A stretch of 64,000 nucleotides of DNA from Sipunculus nudus (GCA_026874595.1 CM049306.1:12851019-12915018), one strand, 5' to 3'. Shown: positions 13,430-25,924, numbered from the stretch's first letter. Program-made: numbers and translations. Notes: generated by a model not told the origin, from the letters alone.

Positions 13430-13899
13430 TGCGTATAATAAAGGTTGTAATTTTTGGTTGATGTAGGTGGCGCCAAAAAGACTCAATTTCAAATATAAGT
13501 CATGTGACCAACATTTGCACAAAACTTGGTGATGCTAGCTCCTGTCGTTTCTGAGATTCTTATGTTAGTATGCTTACATGGCCAAATGACTAAGTTCAAT
13601 TTCCTGTGACTCAGCCAAAATTCATCAAACCATTTGAACAAACTTGAGAGAGCTCATCTCTGGGATCATTTCTCTGAAATATTGAACAATTTGGCTGAAT
13701 GATTTCAGAGAAGAAGATTTTTAAATGTTTATTAGCTTTTCCCCATAAAATTTAAGTGAAAGCAGATGGCGTCACAAAAAGCTCAATACCACAACAAAAT
13801 TTACTCACAGATTATTGCATAAAAATTGGGGGTGGTAGCTCCCACTTTTTCTGAGAAATTATAGGTTAATGTACTGATGACAGATGACCCCTGTACAAA
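13430..13899. repeat. Dispersed repeat H (copy 1)
   Basis: It shares long stretches with 16330-16790 and 27730-27930: GTAGGTGGCGCCAAAAAGAC, then TCAAATATAAGTCATGTGAC, then TGGTGATGCTAGCTCC and GGCCAAATGACTAAGTTCA. The core begins like the palindrome of families P and G but loses its right half. It ends directly at the CAAGGGACCC end of the next family-S element. No coding capacity. Confidence 0.6.
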
Positions 13900-16327
13900 C
13901 AAGGGACCCATGGGTCACAGCACTCAGCTGTTATTTATGATATATTTATATATAAGCCTATTTTTTACGCATATCCACTTTTTCCATTAATAGTTTTTAT
14001 CTGATTCATTTTTTTTATTTACAAGTTTTATAAATTTGTAATAAAAAGAAACTGAAAATATAAGTTAAAATATTAGAATTCAAAGTTACAATCATTATAT
14101 ATCCAGAGTGTAGCTCATATTGGGTCATATTATGCATACACATATATTTTATTATTTTTAAATCAAATGTTTAAATTGAAATTAAAAGAAAACTAGAATA
14201 CGGGTAGTCGACAAGCGACTATGTGTATCCGCCTAAATCAGAGTGGAACGGGTGAAGTGAGGCATGGATTGAGTGGCAAGGGGAAATAGAGTGAAGTGTT
14301 GCATATTAGCATGGATGTCTGCAGCCAAATGGTGAATGTAGGTTGCGCCACCTACCACAAAATCCAGAAAGCCGTCCAAGTTGTATACATATGCAAAATT
14401 TGAGGCAGATAAGTCAAACCACTATATGTTTATGAGTGATTTGAGCCCGTGGCAGACAAACAGATGGACGCTGTGCAAAAATGGTTGAAGGTGGCGCCAC
14501 CAGTTCTGCGTATGATAAAGAGCTATGTGAGATCTATACACATGCAAAATTTTGGCCCAATCGGTCAAACGGTTCCCGAGATATGAGCTTGGATGTCTGC
14601 AGCGTAAATGTAAATGTAGGTGGCGCCACCTGTCATAAAATCAGAAAAGCTATCCAGGATGTATACGCATGCTGAATTTCAGGTGAATTAGTCAAATCAC
14701 TGCAGAGATATGAGTGATTTTAATCAAAGGCAGACGAACAGATGGACACTGTGCAAACATGGTTGCAGGTGGCGCCACCATTTTTTGTGTATGTTATAAA
14801 GCTCTCCAAGGGCTACATTTGTGCAAAAAAATTTTCCTGATCCGTCAAACGGTTCCTGAGATATGTGGGTTTATGTGTGGAAACAGACGCACAAACGGAC
14901 GCAGAGCGCAGAGGAAAGGTCAGAGGTCGAAACAAAATAGGGGCGCAGCAGTTCACATGTGACCCGAACATAATCCCGGGTTTCGTAAAATTCCGCCCAG
15001 CGGTTACGGAGGAGTTCTCCGGACACCTACGCTGCGGCGGCAGCGTGCAGCTGAAAACATAGTATCCGCAAAACTCTGTTTTGGCGGATACAATAACGCC
15101 ACAACATGGCATCTAAAAGATTATTCTTTGAATCCCTATTAAAAAGCTTTGCACACTGGAGTTTTCAGTACATGCTTAATTCTATTCACCGAAATAAAAT
15201 AAAAGATTTAGTAAATTTGATAAAATAAAAACATCTTTTCAAATAAAGTATACACACTGTTGGTTGAATGAGGGACAAACAATATCATTATGCTAATAAA
15301 TAGTCAATTTCACACCTGATAAACATCCACACTTTCATAGCAATACACCACTTTGTGGACACAATTAAATGTGCACTTTAATAATTGTAACCCTGGTGGT
15401 ACAATACAAAATCTAAAATGTAGCATAGCCAAGAATAAAATAAAATACAGAAAATTATAACATTCATCTAGTTAATGCACCATCTCGGGGGGGGGGGGGG
15501 GGGGGGAGTGCAGAGCAGAGAGGAAGCCTGCTAGTAGTGGCCAAGCTGAGCCAAGGCAGGCTGCCTGGGGTGGGTTACATAATGCAAGTGAAGGCTGTAC
15601 TACTAGGTGGGCTAGATGTAAACAACATTTGACATGGTGAAAAAAACTTGAATAAAAGTTACTCTTTTCAATCAATTCCTTTGAAATTTCAGATTTTAAA
15701 AGATTAAATCCTTCTGTATATATGCTGTGAAAATTAAATCAACAGTGCCAAAGTTGGACAAAATTTAAAGTATTGATTTTTTATTTATGCTAATAACTTG
15801 AAAAATTTGCAAAATTCAGATCTAATTTTGGGTAAACAATTGAATCTTGAATAAATAAAGTTATATTCCTGAAAAAAAGTCTCCAGCTTCAGCAATTCTC
15901 ATGTTAAGTGAGCAAATATTTTTCTTATATTTTTTAATTTTGCATTATATAGGGGCCCGTAACTTCAAAATAATACCCAATACTGACCTAATTTTTGGTA
16001 TGTGCATAGAAAATGTATGGAAGAATGAGAATACTAAATATGATTAAAAACAGATCAGTGGTTTTAAAATTAGGAAGCCTTGAAGTGTAACAATGGCTTT
16101 TTATGGAAACGGAGGTTTTTACTTAATATCTCAAAGGAACGAAGTCCTAATGACCCAATTTTCTGTATGGTAGGAGATTTTGGGGACATCTAATGGTATG
16201 CAGAAATTTGGATTCGTAGGTCCAACGGTTTTAAAACGTGCCCTGGTAATGGATGGCCGGCCGGCACGACGGACGACGGACAAAGGACCACGACTATAGC
16301 TCGGATGACTTATAGTCAGCTGAGCTA
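13900..16327 (-). mobile_element. Family S element (copy 2) carrying a family-P insertion
   Basis: The left end is CAAGGGACCCATGGGTCACA at 13900. The right end is the hairpin at 16298-16326. It aligns with copy 1 (8840-10399) on both sides of the inserted element at 14193-15093. After removing that insertion it is about 1.5 kb. A pure G run of about 20 lies at 15487-15506. Small deletions relative to copy 1 are visible, for example after ATGCTAATAAATAGTCAA near 15290. Non-coding. Confidence 0.8.
14193..15093 (-). mobile_element. Family P Helitron-like element (copy A, with empty-site counterpart)
   Basis: The element is 901 bp. Read on the minus strand it starts TTGTATCCGCCAAAAC with a 5' hairpin (GTATCCGCC...GCGGATAC at about 15061-15091). 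It ends with the hairpin TAGTCG-CTTGT-CGACTA followed by CCCGTATTCTAG. Flanks are A before and T after, with no target duplication. Copy 1 of family S at 9076|9077 shows the same flanks (AAAAGAAAA|TAATGCC) without the element. The interior holds alternating blocks with exact GGTGGCGCCACC at about 14491, 14620 and 14768. A 3' hairpin plus CTAG and insertion between A and T are Helitron hallmarks. No Rep/helicase is present, so it is non-autonomous. Confidence 0.8.
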
Positions 16328-16795
16328 AAAAGTCGATGCAGGTGTTGCCACCAACACCTCAATTTCAAATATGGGTCATGTGACAAACATTTGAATAAAA
16401 TCTGGTGATAATAGTGCCAGAGGTTTATTATATTGTAATTTTAGTATCCTTTTTGGCCAAATGACTAAGTTCAGCTTCCTGTAACTCAGCCAAAATTCAC
16501 TGAACTGGAACCATTCAAACAAACTTTAAAGATTGTTTCCGGGGTTATTTCTGTGAAATAAAGAACAATTTGGCTTTACAATTTCTGAGAAGATTTTTAA
16601 AGGTTTTTTGGCCTTTTCCTCATAAAACCTAAGTTAATGAAGATAGCAAAAAAATAAGCAAAATCCAATAGTGTTTATTAGATGACTGATTTTCTGCAAA
16701 TTTATGACCAATAAATTGAACCACCTGAGATATGAGCAATTTATCCAAAAGCAGACATACGGATGGACGCCACCAGTCTTGAGTATGAGATGGAG
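16328..16795. repeat. Dispersed repeat H (copy 2)
   Basis: Same order of phrases as 13430-13899: GGTGTTGCCACCAACACCTC, TCAAATATGGGTCATGTGAC, GGCCAAATGACTAAGTTCA, then TTCTGTGAAATAAAGAACAA. It is as diverged from copy 1 as the neighbouring element copies. It lies directly beyond the family-S hairpin. Confidence 0.55.
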
Positions 16796-18320
16796 GTATC
16801 CAAGTAATAGCTATACTACATTTGAAATATCAGAGTAGTTAAGAATGACTGCTGTATCCATATTAATATCAATAAGGAATATACCGTAACTTGAATGCGA
16901 ATAGCTAACCCTTCTAACCTGTGCTTGTCCTTATGGTGCCTCCTGGAAATTTTAACACTGAACCCTTGTGAATACGAGCTAGGTCTTCCTGAGAACTATG
17001 TAATATTATATTGACACATACACACACACACATATCCTTACCTATGGTACAAGTTCCAGACACAGATAACCTACATTACATATGTGTATCAAGTTACAAA
17101 TTGTTTTTACCAATAAAACATATCTATCATCATCAGTTTTGTCTTGCATCCTGCTTCTTCTAGATCACTGACCCCCACAAAACACAAGCTGTGCTTCTTC
17201 TAGATCACTGACCCCTCACAAAACACAAACTGTAAAAATACTGAACACAGACTTTGATCATTGGGACATCCCCTGCACACACAAGATACCAGTTTAAATG
17301 TTCAGCCACACTGGAAATGCCTCTAGGAAACATATCAACAAGTTGTCAATACCTGACTCCAGAATAACTTCATCAATCAGTCTGTTGATATATCTCAAAG
17401 CCTTTTCCCCAAGGTTAAGGTTACAGGTGGATTTAAATCAAAGTCATGAAGATATGGGTCACAAGGCAAAGAATACAGAACAAATTTTTTATCTCTATAC
17501 TATCCTCCAGGATCCAGGATCAGTTCTGTCTGTTTTACATCTGTTTATATGTTCCAGGATGAACAGTTCCTCTGCTGTTTACATATCAAAACATTCATTT
17601 ATGGGATATCATGTAGACATGCTAAATTTGCTTGCTTGCCCTGGCTTCATATATAAACAAACAACCAGCAAACCAACTCAAAGGATTCAAGACCGTTTTG
17701 GCCTGCCTTTTCTGTCGATGGATGATGGGTTTCACACTTTCCAGCAAAAAAAGTTCTTTACATCGATTCATTATTGAATCAACAGTCCATATATGTATGC
17801 TGTACACCAGTAAATAGGCTACATGTACATGTATGTTATAATTATTTCAAAAGCTTTTACTTAATATTATTTGATGCCAATAAAAATAATGATTTTATTG
17901 TCTAGATATTACAGATGAAAAAATATAACTAAGCAAATAATGTAAGTTAGATTCAAAGTTCTACTTCATGACTCACCAATCATTAAAGGTAACATTTTCT
18001 ACGATTCAACATTTAGTCATGTTAAAACGCAAACCTTTAATGAAATGTTAGTCACATGATATAACAAGAAAACATTATATCATCTTCGTGGTAAAAAAAC
18101 TGCTTTCCTGTTAAATTCAGTGATATAATTTGCTTTTCTGTTACATTCAGTGAATTGATGCAACAGGAAAAGAACTTTTTCTGCAGTGGGATCTGGAGAC
18201 TGATTGTGAAATAAATAACTGATGATATATACATGTCATTTTCCTGGAGTACATACCACAACCATTGTTGCATATGAATGCATATGAATAATCAAAAGAA
18301 AGATGCATAATTACATGAAC
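16796..18320. other. Non-coding stretch with small local duplications
   Basis: A ~44-bp unit beginning GCTTCTTCTAGATCACTGAC is tandemly duplicated at about 17150-17235. A ~37-bp unit around TTCCTGTTAAATTCAGTGA is duplicated at about 18103-18157. An open frame at 17298-17777 (159 residues) has no recognisable domain and no splice context, and I do not call it a gene. Confidence 0.45.
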
Positions 18321-18660
18321 AAGAAACAAGGCCTACAGGTCTAATGTGAACCTGTGCAATGGGAAATACATCAGGTATAATACTTCCATGATAAAATACT
18401 TAACCATTATTTGAAAAGTGTTTTATTAATTTGTAAGTACATGTACATGTACAATGCAAGTACTAAATATTTTGAACCCGAGTACAATCACTAATTACAC
18501 AAACATTCTTCCTGAAATACTGGCATGGATGCACAAAACACAAAAATGATAGTAAGTGGTGATCCTGTGTATGAGAAAGCCATCGAAGATGTATAAACAT
18601 GCAAACTTTCAGGCTGGACCAAATCCCGATCTGGATTCAGTCTGGCCTTAACCCTGAACT
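18321..18660. repeat. Family G repeat (copy 2)
   Basis: It starts AAACAAGGCCTACAGGTCTA and follows the 11996 copy closely through GTGAACCTGTGCAATGG and TTCCATGATAAAATA. It continues through one block (CTGGCATGGATGCACAAAAC, then GTAAGTGGTGATCCTGTGTA) before similarity fades around 18620. Confidence 0.55.
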
Positions 18661-18787
18661 TTAATGTATAACAAAGAGAATGACTTCCTGTCTAATCAGT
18701 TGAAGGTTATGGCTACCCATACCTCTGACCTTATAATATTACTTATATTTGTAATATGTTTTTATCTATTACAGATACAGAATTTAA

Positions 18788-19652
18788 CTAGAATACAGGT
18801 AGTTGACAAGCGACTAAGTGTATCCGCCAAAATCAGAGTGGAATGGGTGAAGTGAGGCATGGATTGAGTGGAAAGGGGAAATAGAGTGAGGTGTGTTGCA
18901 TATAAGCATGAAATGTGTATGTAGGTGGCGCCACCTGCCAAAAAAAATCAAGAAAGCTAGCCAAGATGTATAAACACGCAACATTTTAGGCAGATAAGTC
19001 AAACCACATCTGAGATATGAGTGATTTTAGCCCATGGCAGACAAACAGATGGACGCTGTGCAAAAATGGTTGCAGGTGGCCCCTCCAGTTTTGTGTATGA
19101 TAAATGGGAGATCTAGACACATGCACAATTTTGGCCCAATTGGTCAAATGGTTAACAAGAATGTAGGTGGCGCCACCTGTCATAAAATATAGAAAGCTGT
19201 CCAGGATGTATAAACCTGCAAAATTTTAGGCAGATATGTGAAACCACTGCCAAGATATGAGTTATTTTATCCCACGGTGGACAAACAGAGGGATGCTGTG
19301 CAAACATGGTTGCAGGTGGCACCACCATTTTTTGTGTATGTTATAAAGCTATCCAAGGGCTACATTTGTCCAAATTGTTTTTCCTGATCGGTCAAACGGT
19401 TCCTGAGATATGTGGGTTTATGTGTTGAAACAGACGCACAAATGGACGCTGGGCAGAGAGGTAAGATCACAGGTCAACGGCAATTGGTTAGGCACCAGTT
19501 CATATGTGACCCAATAATTGGTGTAAGTTTCAGAAAAATCAATCCAGTAGTCTCAGAGGAGTTCTCAGGAAATGAACATAGCGGCGGCAGGGGAGGGAGC
19601 GGAACCTGGTCAAAAACATAGTATCCTCAAAACTTCGTTTTGGCGGATACAA
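18788..19652 (-). mobile_element. Family P Helitron-like element (copy C)
   Basis: 865 bp. The left edge is CTAGAATACAGGTAGTTGAC with the stem AGTTG...CGACT, preceded by AATTTAA. The right edge is the GTATCCTCAAAAC...GTTTTGGCGGATAC hairpin plus AA, followed by TTAATT. Insertion lies between A and T. Exact GGTGGCGCCACC occurs at about 18925 and 19166, and diverged cores at about 19077 and 19317. Next to the right end is the conserved block with AGAGGAGTTCTCAGGAAATG shared with copies A, B and D. Non-coding. Confidence 0.75.
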
Positions 19653-20581
19653 TTAATTTATGTCAGACATCAGTCCTACTAATATTCTACTAATATTCAC
19701 CTGTTCAACTAACTATTTATTTAAAGACTGGCATGGGATAAATAATTTTTTTCTTGACAGTATAGACTTATGTTTATAAGTAGGCTGAACTTAGGTGAAT
19801 TTTCCTTCAGTTAATCAGAGATATGTCCTTAAGACATTATTTAGTTGTATGGCTGGACAAGATCCTGTTCCAGGTTTGGACTAGTCAGAATCCCAATCAG
19901 TGTTTGATCTGGACCAGTCAGGAATTGGTCCTCACCAATCATTGATTGGTCCAGACCAAATCCAAATCAGGGTTCAGTCTGGCCTTCACCCTCATCGGGA
20001 TTCTGATCAGAATTTGGTCTGGACGGATTGGTCCAGAGTCGGATCTGGGCCTTGACATACTGATCACAAAGTACAATGCTGGTGTCACCGTAAGTGAAAT
20101 CAGAGCAATAATTGTATTCAAATATGCATGGCAGGAACAATGGTAAATGAGTTAAAATCACATTAATAAAACAGGATTTGTTTCTTGGACATTCATTAAG
20201 GAAATATAGGTCCGTGTCATTGTTGGTAAACGGCATGATTTTGTACTATCATCAACAGGATACATGGTGTAAAGGGTAGTGATGAAAATATAATGAGTTT
20301 TATATTACTGTTCATAGATGGCAGCACTATAGTATATCAACAGGACATCTGAACTAATGATTCTAAAAGAGCATTTATGTTGTGACTGCATAGGGTCTAC
20401 ATTCATGACAAAATATTTTGTACCTAAGCCAGACTGGTAGCTTCATTTGCAAATGGTCAACAAAACAGCATAGTCAGCTGTGAACAGTGTTCATCAGCAC
20501 ACAGAGAAATAACTGCTGAGGGGGAGGGGGCTCAAGATAGTTAAATAATTAAAGCTTCTTGGACAACTGTTGCATCAGTAA
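19653..20581. other. Non-coding stretch with imperfect GGTCCAGACC-type repeats
   Basis: Between about 19855 and 20060 short imperfect repeats of TCTGGACC / GGTCCAGACC alternate in both orientations, giving local hairpin potential. Related sequence (CTGGACCAAATCCCGATCTG) occurs at 18614. No gene signature. Confidence 0.4.
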
Positions 20582-20939
20582 GGGCAAAAAAAATTAAGGT
20601 TTGGTTCTCAGGCACTTTTTTTCATAAATCAATGTGGGCGGGCATATTTTTTTATTTTTAATTTTTTATTTTTTGATAAAATGTCAAACGATAAGCGAAA
20701 AGCATAATAAAAACAGATTTATTTTGCTAAACAAGTAAAAGCACATACAACATAACAAAGAAAATTTTATCAAAATTGTATGATTTTATCTTCTTGAAAG
20801 AAATGTCTGAGCGGCTGGGGCTCAAAATTGGTAAGTTCCTACTGAAAATCAAAAATGAAAATTTTTGATGCAGTGGTTTAAAATTGATGCAGGCAGTGCC
20901 TGAGAACCATACCTTTTATTTTTTTCGCCTAATTTGATC
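20582..20939. mobile_element. Harbinger-like MITE with TAA target duplication
   Basis: 358 bp. The inverted termini are GGGCAAAAAAAATTAAGG then TTTGGTTCTCAGGCACTT, and AGTGCCTGAGAACCATACC then T-rich and CGCC. TAA flanks both sides at 20579-20581 and 20940-20942. The termini match the 4253-4551 element, and the internal stretch around AACAAGTAAAAGCACATACA is related to it in inverse orientation. Non-autonomous. Confidence 0.8.
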
Positions 20940-20942
20940 ATT

Positions 20943-22265
20943 TGGAATAAAAGAATTTTGCCTCAGAATGTTGTATAAAGGAAAGAGGGGTAGTTATCAT
21001 AGTTATCGGGTTCACAACAATCTGCTGATTCTACAGATCTGATCTGAAAATTCAAGGTCAAGGTCACCAATTTTAGAGCTCTGAATACTGCATTTGTCAA
21101 CTGATAAAACATATCCTTAAAGATGATGAGTTTCATATAAAGCCTATATTTCCACAGATTTGATCTGGAAGATCACAGTTTGAAGGTCACCCGTTTTTAT
21201 CTTGTGCAAGAACATGGTTTAAACAATTTGTATATCAGATTGGCAGGAAAAATATACAGTATGCAAAAATTTAAGTTATGCAGTTCACAAAAGTCTGATA
21301 TTTCCACAGAGGTCACCTTCAAGATCAAAGTGATATAAATTTAATTATCTCACTGGCAAGGATTCTCCATAGTATCAATGGTGGCACTACCATGTTGAAG
21401 CCTTAGAATACCTGCCTTTCAGTGAAACCCAGAGAATCTTGTTACTTGAACTTTTACTTGCCCCTGGTGAGCAGTTAATTGCTAATGGCAAGCCCTGGAA
21501 CAATTATTTTTTTTGTATGGCCTAAGCACCTAACCACAGACAGGTTACCAAAGGGTTTATACACAGCATTACTAGAATGTAGGCTGACTCCAGTACTTGA
21601 GACAGGAGTTCACTCAGTCAATAGGTTTACGTCCTACAATATCATGGTCTCACATACTTCATTATATCTTTAATTTTGCCTACTAATTTTGCATTATGTG
21701 CATTTTTTACATGGTAACTTATCTTTTTTATCTAGTTAATTGTATGCACAATTGCATAAATATTATTGAATATTCACATCACCATTTATAAGCTATATGT
21801 AACCTATGTAAGATTACAAGCTGTAATATTCTTTGGTTCAATAAATGTATATATCTGGTAAATCAGATTATTGGAGAAGGCATATCTGAAATGTAAATAT
21901 ATTTTAATTTTTAATCTCAGACTGGTATATTAGCCAAATGGTTATTAGACACACAGCAACCATTGATTGTATAAATAAGTAGATTATGTGTCATAACCTG
22001 ACATGACCTTAAGTAATTGAGTTGACATACTGTTGTGAGAATGTTGTGTATCATTGATTTACTGTGTCATTATAGAACACATCTGCCAGCACTTCTTTTT
22101 TTGCATTATATACTTGTGTGCATACTACACACTATTGTGAGATTACCTCACAAAGGTATATGTATACTTTTGATGTACAGGTACTGTGTTTCTGTATATG
22201 GAATGTCCATATCAACCAACACTTCTTTCTATATATATACTTGTGTGCATTTGCTAGTACCTTAT
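20943..22265. other. Non-coding stretch with faint ~170-bp repetition
   Basis: From 21000 to 21330 there are degenerate phrases (GGTTCACAACAATCTG, CAGATCTGATCTG, AAGGTCACC) that recur at 23960-24300, suggesting two parts of an old tandem repeat. The rest is AT-rich with no supportable gene. Confidence 0.4.
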
Positions 22266-23191
22266 TAGGGCCCCGCTTGACAAGCGGTGCCCTATAGTGA
22301 TCACCGTGTCAGTCTGTCCTTCTGTCCTTCCGTACATCCGTCAGTGACACTTTCTTTCGCACACAATAACTCAACAACAACATACTGCAGCTTTTCCAAA
22401 TTCACAGGGATGATTGGTACCTATAATGGCTCCAGACCTATCAAATTACAGACTTGTCGGAATTCAAATATGGTGGCCACCGCTCAATCGCTGATTTTCT
22501 TTCGCACACGATAACTCAACAACAACATACTGCAGCTTTCCAAAATTCACAGAGATGATTGGTATCTATGAGGGCTCCAGACCTATTGAATAACAGACCT
22601 GTCTGAATTCCAATATGGCCTCCACATCCATATCGCTGATTTTATTTCGAGTGCGATAACTCAACAACAAACTACTGCAGCTTTCCCGATTCACAGGCAT
22701 GATAAGTACCTATGAGGGCTTAAAACCTATTGAACTACAGACCAGTCTAAATTCCAATATGGTCACCACAGCCCAATCACTGATTTTCTTTCGTGTGCGA
22801 TAACTCAACAACCTCCTGCAGCTTTCCCAAATTCACAGGGATGATTGGTACCTTTGAGGGCTCCAGACCTTTTGAATTACCGTGCAGTCCTGTTGGAATT
22901 TCAATATGGCTGCCACTGCCCAATTGCTGATTTTCTTTCGTGCGTGATAACTAAACAACAACATTCTTCAGCTTTTCCAAATTTACAGGGATCATTGGTC
23001 CCTATGAGGGCTCCAGACCTATTGAATTACAGACTTGCTCAAAATCAAATATGGCTAACAGACTACATTCAGTGATTTTCTATTGCACACATTATTTCAG
23101 ACATATCTTCTTTAATCCAGTATGATTTTTCCCTCATGCATATTGATAAAAATGTGGGGCCCTCTGAGGACCATTGCCCGACCAAATCTAG
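22266..23191 (+). mobile_element. Helitron-like element with five ~145-bp tandem units
   Basis: The 5' end is a long hairpin at 22268-22292 (GGGC CCCGCTTG ... CAAGCGG TGCCC), then CTATAGTGATCACC and GTCC-type repeats. Units starting TTTCTTTCGC or a variant lie at 22351, 22496, 22641, 22785, 22932 and a partial one at 23077, spaced 144-147 bp. Each contains ATAACTCAACAAC and GGGCTCCAGACC or a variant. The 3' end has a GGCCCTCTGAGGACC hairpin (about 23157-23171) and finishes ACCAAATCTAG followed by T. This is the family-P architecture in an unrelated sequence. Non-coding; classification is inferred from the ends. Confidence 0.7.
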
Positions 23192-24783
23192 TTAAATACT
23201 AATTTGGTGTTAAAATCGAGGTAAAGGCATTGGGAATATTTCCCCCCAAACAAGATGTCTGTACTTTTCACTAATTGATATTTAAGGAACATGGCTAATG
23301 TGTGCAGCATGGGTTAATACAAATAGGATGATGATGATCTGTGCATTAATCATGAATTTATTATTTAGAGAAAGTGAACTTAAAATGAGATTGGACTTCA
23401 ACATAAGGAAATATGATAACCTGACTTTGAATATGAAAATGTTAGGTATAAACAATGCTTAAACATATCACTATTTTAGTGTTTTTATGACTCATAAATT
23501 TGGCACACAAATCTAAATTATGTATCTTGAATGTTGGTGTTTTAAAAATTAAAGTAAAAATCTATAGATAATATATACTGCTTATTCTCTTGAGCTAACT
23601 TTTAAACTTAAAACTAGGTTTCTGTTTTCTAATTTATAGAATAAAGTTTGGAAGGTATGTTCATTATTCACACAAAGGAGACACATTTTGTTAATATGTA
23701 TTCTGCATTATCCTCAGAAAAGACTGAAAAGTATACAGTCAGAATTAAGTCATTGGATCCACCAAGCAGCATTGTAATCAGACCAATAAGGGCATGGTAT
23801 TGCAGAATGCATCAAACTCAAAGTTGGAAACCCATGACAACCCCCTTTTGTTGTTCTGATAACACCGGTTCTGGCACAGGGCCAAGAATCAGACCTTGGT
23901 GGAAACAATCTGAATATCAAATTTTAAGAAAAAAATATCCCAGGCTTTTGTTGTTAACAAAAACCCAATATTTCTGCAGATTTAACCTTGAAAACTAGTG
24001 AAAGGTCACTAATCTTTGAACAAATATGAGATCTTAAAGAAACAATTTTTGTCTCATATTTGATGAAAAATTAAGCAGTACTAAAAATTTAATGGGGTTC
24101 ACAAAAATCCAATATATTGGCAGAGTTGACCTTGAAGACCAAGCTCAATGTAACCGGTTTTCAAACTTGTCCAAGATCTTGGTGAAAACAATTTGTATGT
24201 CACATTTGAAGGACAAGTATGCAGTACTTTAAACATATTTGGTTCACAAAAGTCCTATATATAGCAGATTTTACCTTCTAGGTCAATTTTTTTAACTCTC
24301 TAAACAACTTGAAATCTGTCATCTTTCACTTTTTTCTCATAAAAATACATCCATCAACTTTAGAAAAAATATTTATATTGTAAGTTTTTCAACAACAAAT
24401 ATCTGAAAATTCAGTCCAGGCCACTCTCAAAGTGCAAGTCATGACCCTAATTTAATTAAAATTCATCCTACAACCTTTATCTATGTATGTATACGTGCAT
24501 AAAATAAAAGAAATCTGTCCATTTTTTTTTCTTTATAATGCTCATACTCCTGTCAGGTGGCAATAAAGGGGTATAAAAGGCAGGAAAAAAAGAAATGGAT
24601 AATACTTGGTGCGACCAGTCTCTGGTACAAGCCAATTGTAGCTATCAAGGATCTTTGAACAACCATATTTTTGGACCAATCCATGCAATCTTCCTTTCAG
24701 GCAATTAGGATTTTGAGTGACTTTCACCAAAATAGAATTATTCAAGGTCACTCTTCAAGCAGATGTTATGACCCCATTCTAAA
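23192..24783. other. Non-coding stretch with degenerate tandem repeat
   Basis: From about 23800 to 24300 diverged ~170-bp units recur (GGTTCACAAAAATCC, then TTGACCTTGAAGACC, then TTTGTATGTCACATTTGA). A 116-residue open frame at 23648-23998 lies partly in this repeat and has no recognisable domain. Confidence 0.4.
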
Positions 24784-25924
24784 CTAGAATATGGGTAGTC
24801 GACAAGGGACTACGTGTATCCGCCAAAATCAGAGAAGGACGGGTGAAGTGAGGCATGGATTGAGTGGCAAGGGGATATAGAGTTACATGTGTTACATATT
24901 AGAATGGATCTCTGCCACATAAACATGATTGCAGGTGGCGCCACCTGTTATTTGAACGAGAAACTATCCAAGATGTATACACATGCAAAATTTTATGTGG
25001 AAAAGTCAAACCACTGCAGAGATATGAGTGATTTCATCCCACAGCAAACAAACAGATGGACGCTGTGCAAAAATGGCTAAAGGTGGCGCCACCATTTTTG
25101 TGTATGTTATAAAGCTATCCAAGGGCTACAATTTTGTAAAAAAATTTTTCCTGATTGGTCAAACGGTTCCGGAGATATATGCATGGATGTCTACAGCGTG
25201 AACGTGAATGTAGGTGGCGCCACCTGTCATAAAATCAAGAAAGCTATAAGGGATGTATACGCATGCCGAATTTCAGGTAATTTGGTCAAACCACTGCAGA
25301 GATATGAGTGATTTTAACCCAAGGCAGATGAACAGATGGACACTGTGCAAATATGGTTGAAGGTGGCGCCATCTTTTGTTGTGTATGTTATAAAGCTATC
25401 CATGGGCTACATTTGTGTAAAAAATTTTTCTGATTGGTTGAACGAGTCCGGAGATATATGCATGGATGTCTACAGCGTGAACGTGAATGTAGGTGGCGCC
25501 ACCTGTCATAAAATCAAGAAAGCTATAAGGGATGTATACGCATGCCGAATTTCAGGTAATTTGGTCAAACCACTGCAGAGATATGAGTGATTTTAACCCA
25601 AGGCAGATGAACAGATGGACACTGTGCAAATATAGTTGCAGGTGGCGCCATCTTTTGTTGTGTATGTTATAAAGCTATCCCAGGGCTACATTTGTATAAA
25701 AAATTTTTCCTGATGGGTCAAACGGTTCCCGAGATATATGGGTTTATGTGTGGAAACAGACGCACAATCGGACACTGGGCAGAGAGGAAAGGTCAGAGGT
25801 CAAGGTCACTTGGTTAGGCACCAGTTCACATGTGACCTGAAAATTTGTGTAAGTTTCGGAAAAATCCGTCCAGTAGTCTCAGAGGAGTTCTCCAGAAACG
25901 AGCGCCGCGTTTTGGCGGATACAA
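24784..25924 (-). mobile_element. Family P Helitron-like element (copy D, with recent internal duplication)
   Basis: 1141 bp, CTAGAATATGGGTAGTCGAC at the left (after A) and TTTTGGCGGATACAA at the right (before T). Cores GGTGGCGCCACC lie at about 24932, 25082, 25212 and 25493, with GGTGGCGCCATC variants at about 25364 and 25643. The blocks from about 25177 to 25738 are two nearly identical 281-bp dimers in tandem. One arm of the right-end hairpin has been lost. Non-coding despite short in-phase open frames. Confidence 0.8.

Noticed and set aside
17298-17777. 159-codon open frame on the + strand
   Set aside because: No recognisable domain, no codon or splice context, and overlapping open frames in other phases. 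It fits chance in a non-coding stretch.
22287-23075. Open frames in the 145-bp tandem units
   Set aside because: They follow the repeat, break at unit boundaries and encode no recognisable motif.
23648-23998. 116-codon open frame on the + strand
   Set aside because: Its second half lies in a degenerate repeat whose pieces also occur near 57870 and 21000-21330, and it shows no domain.
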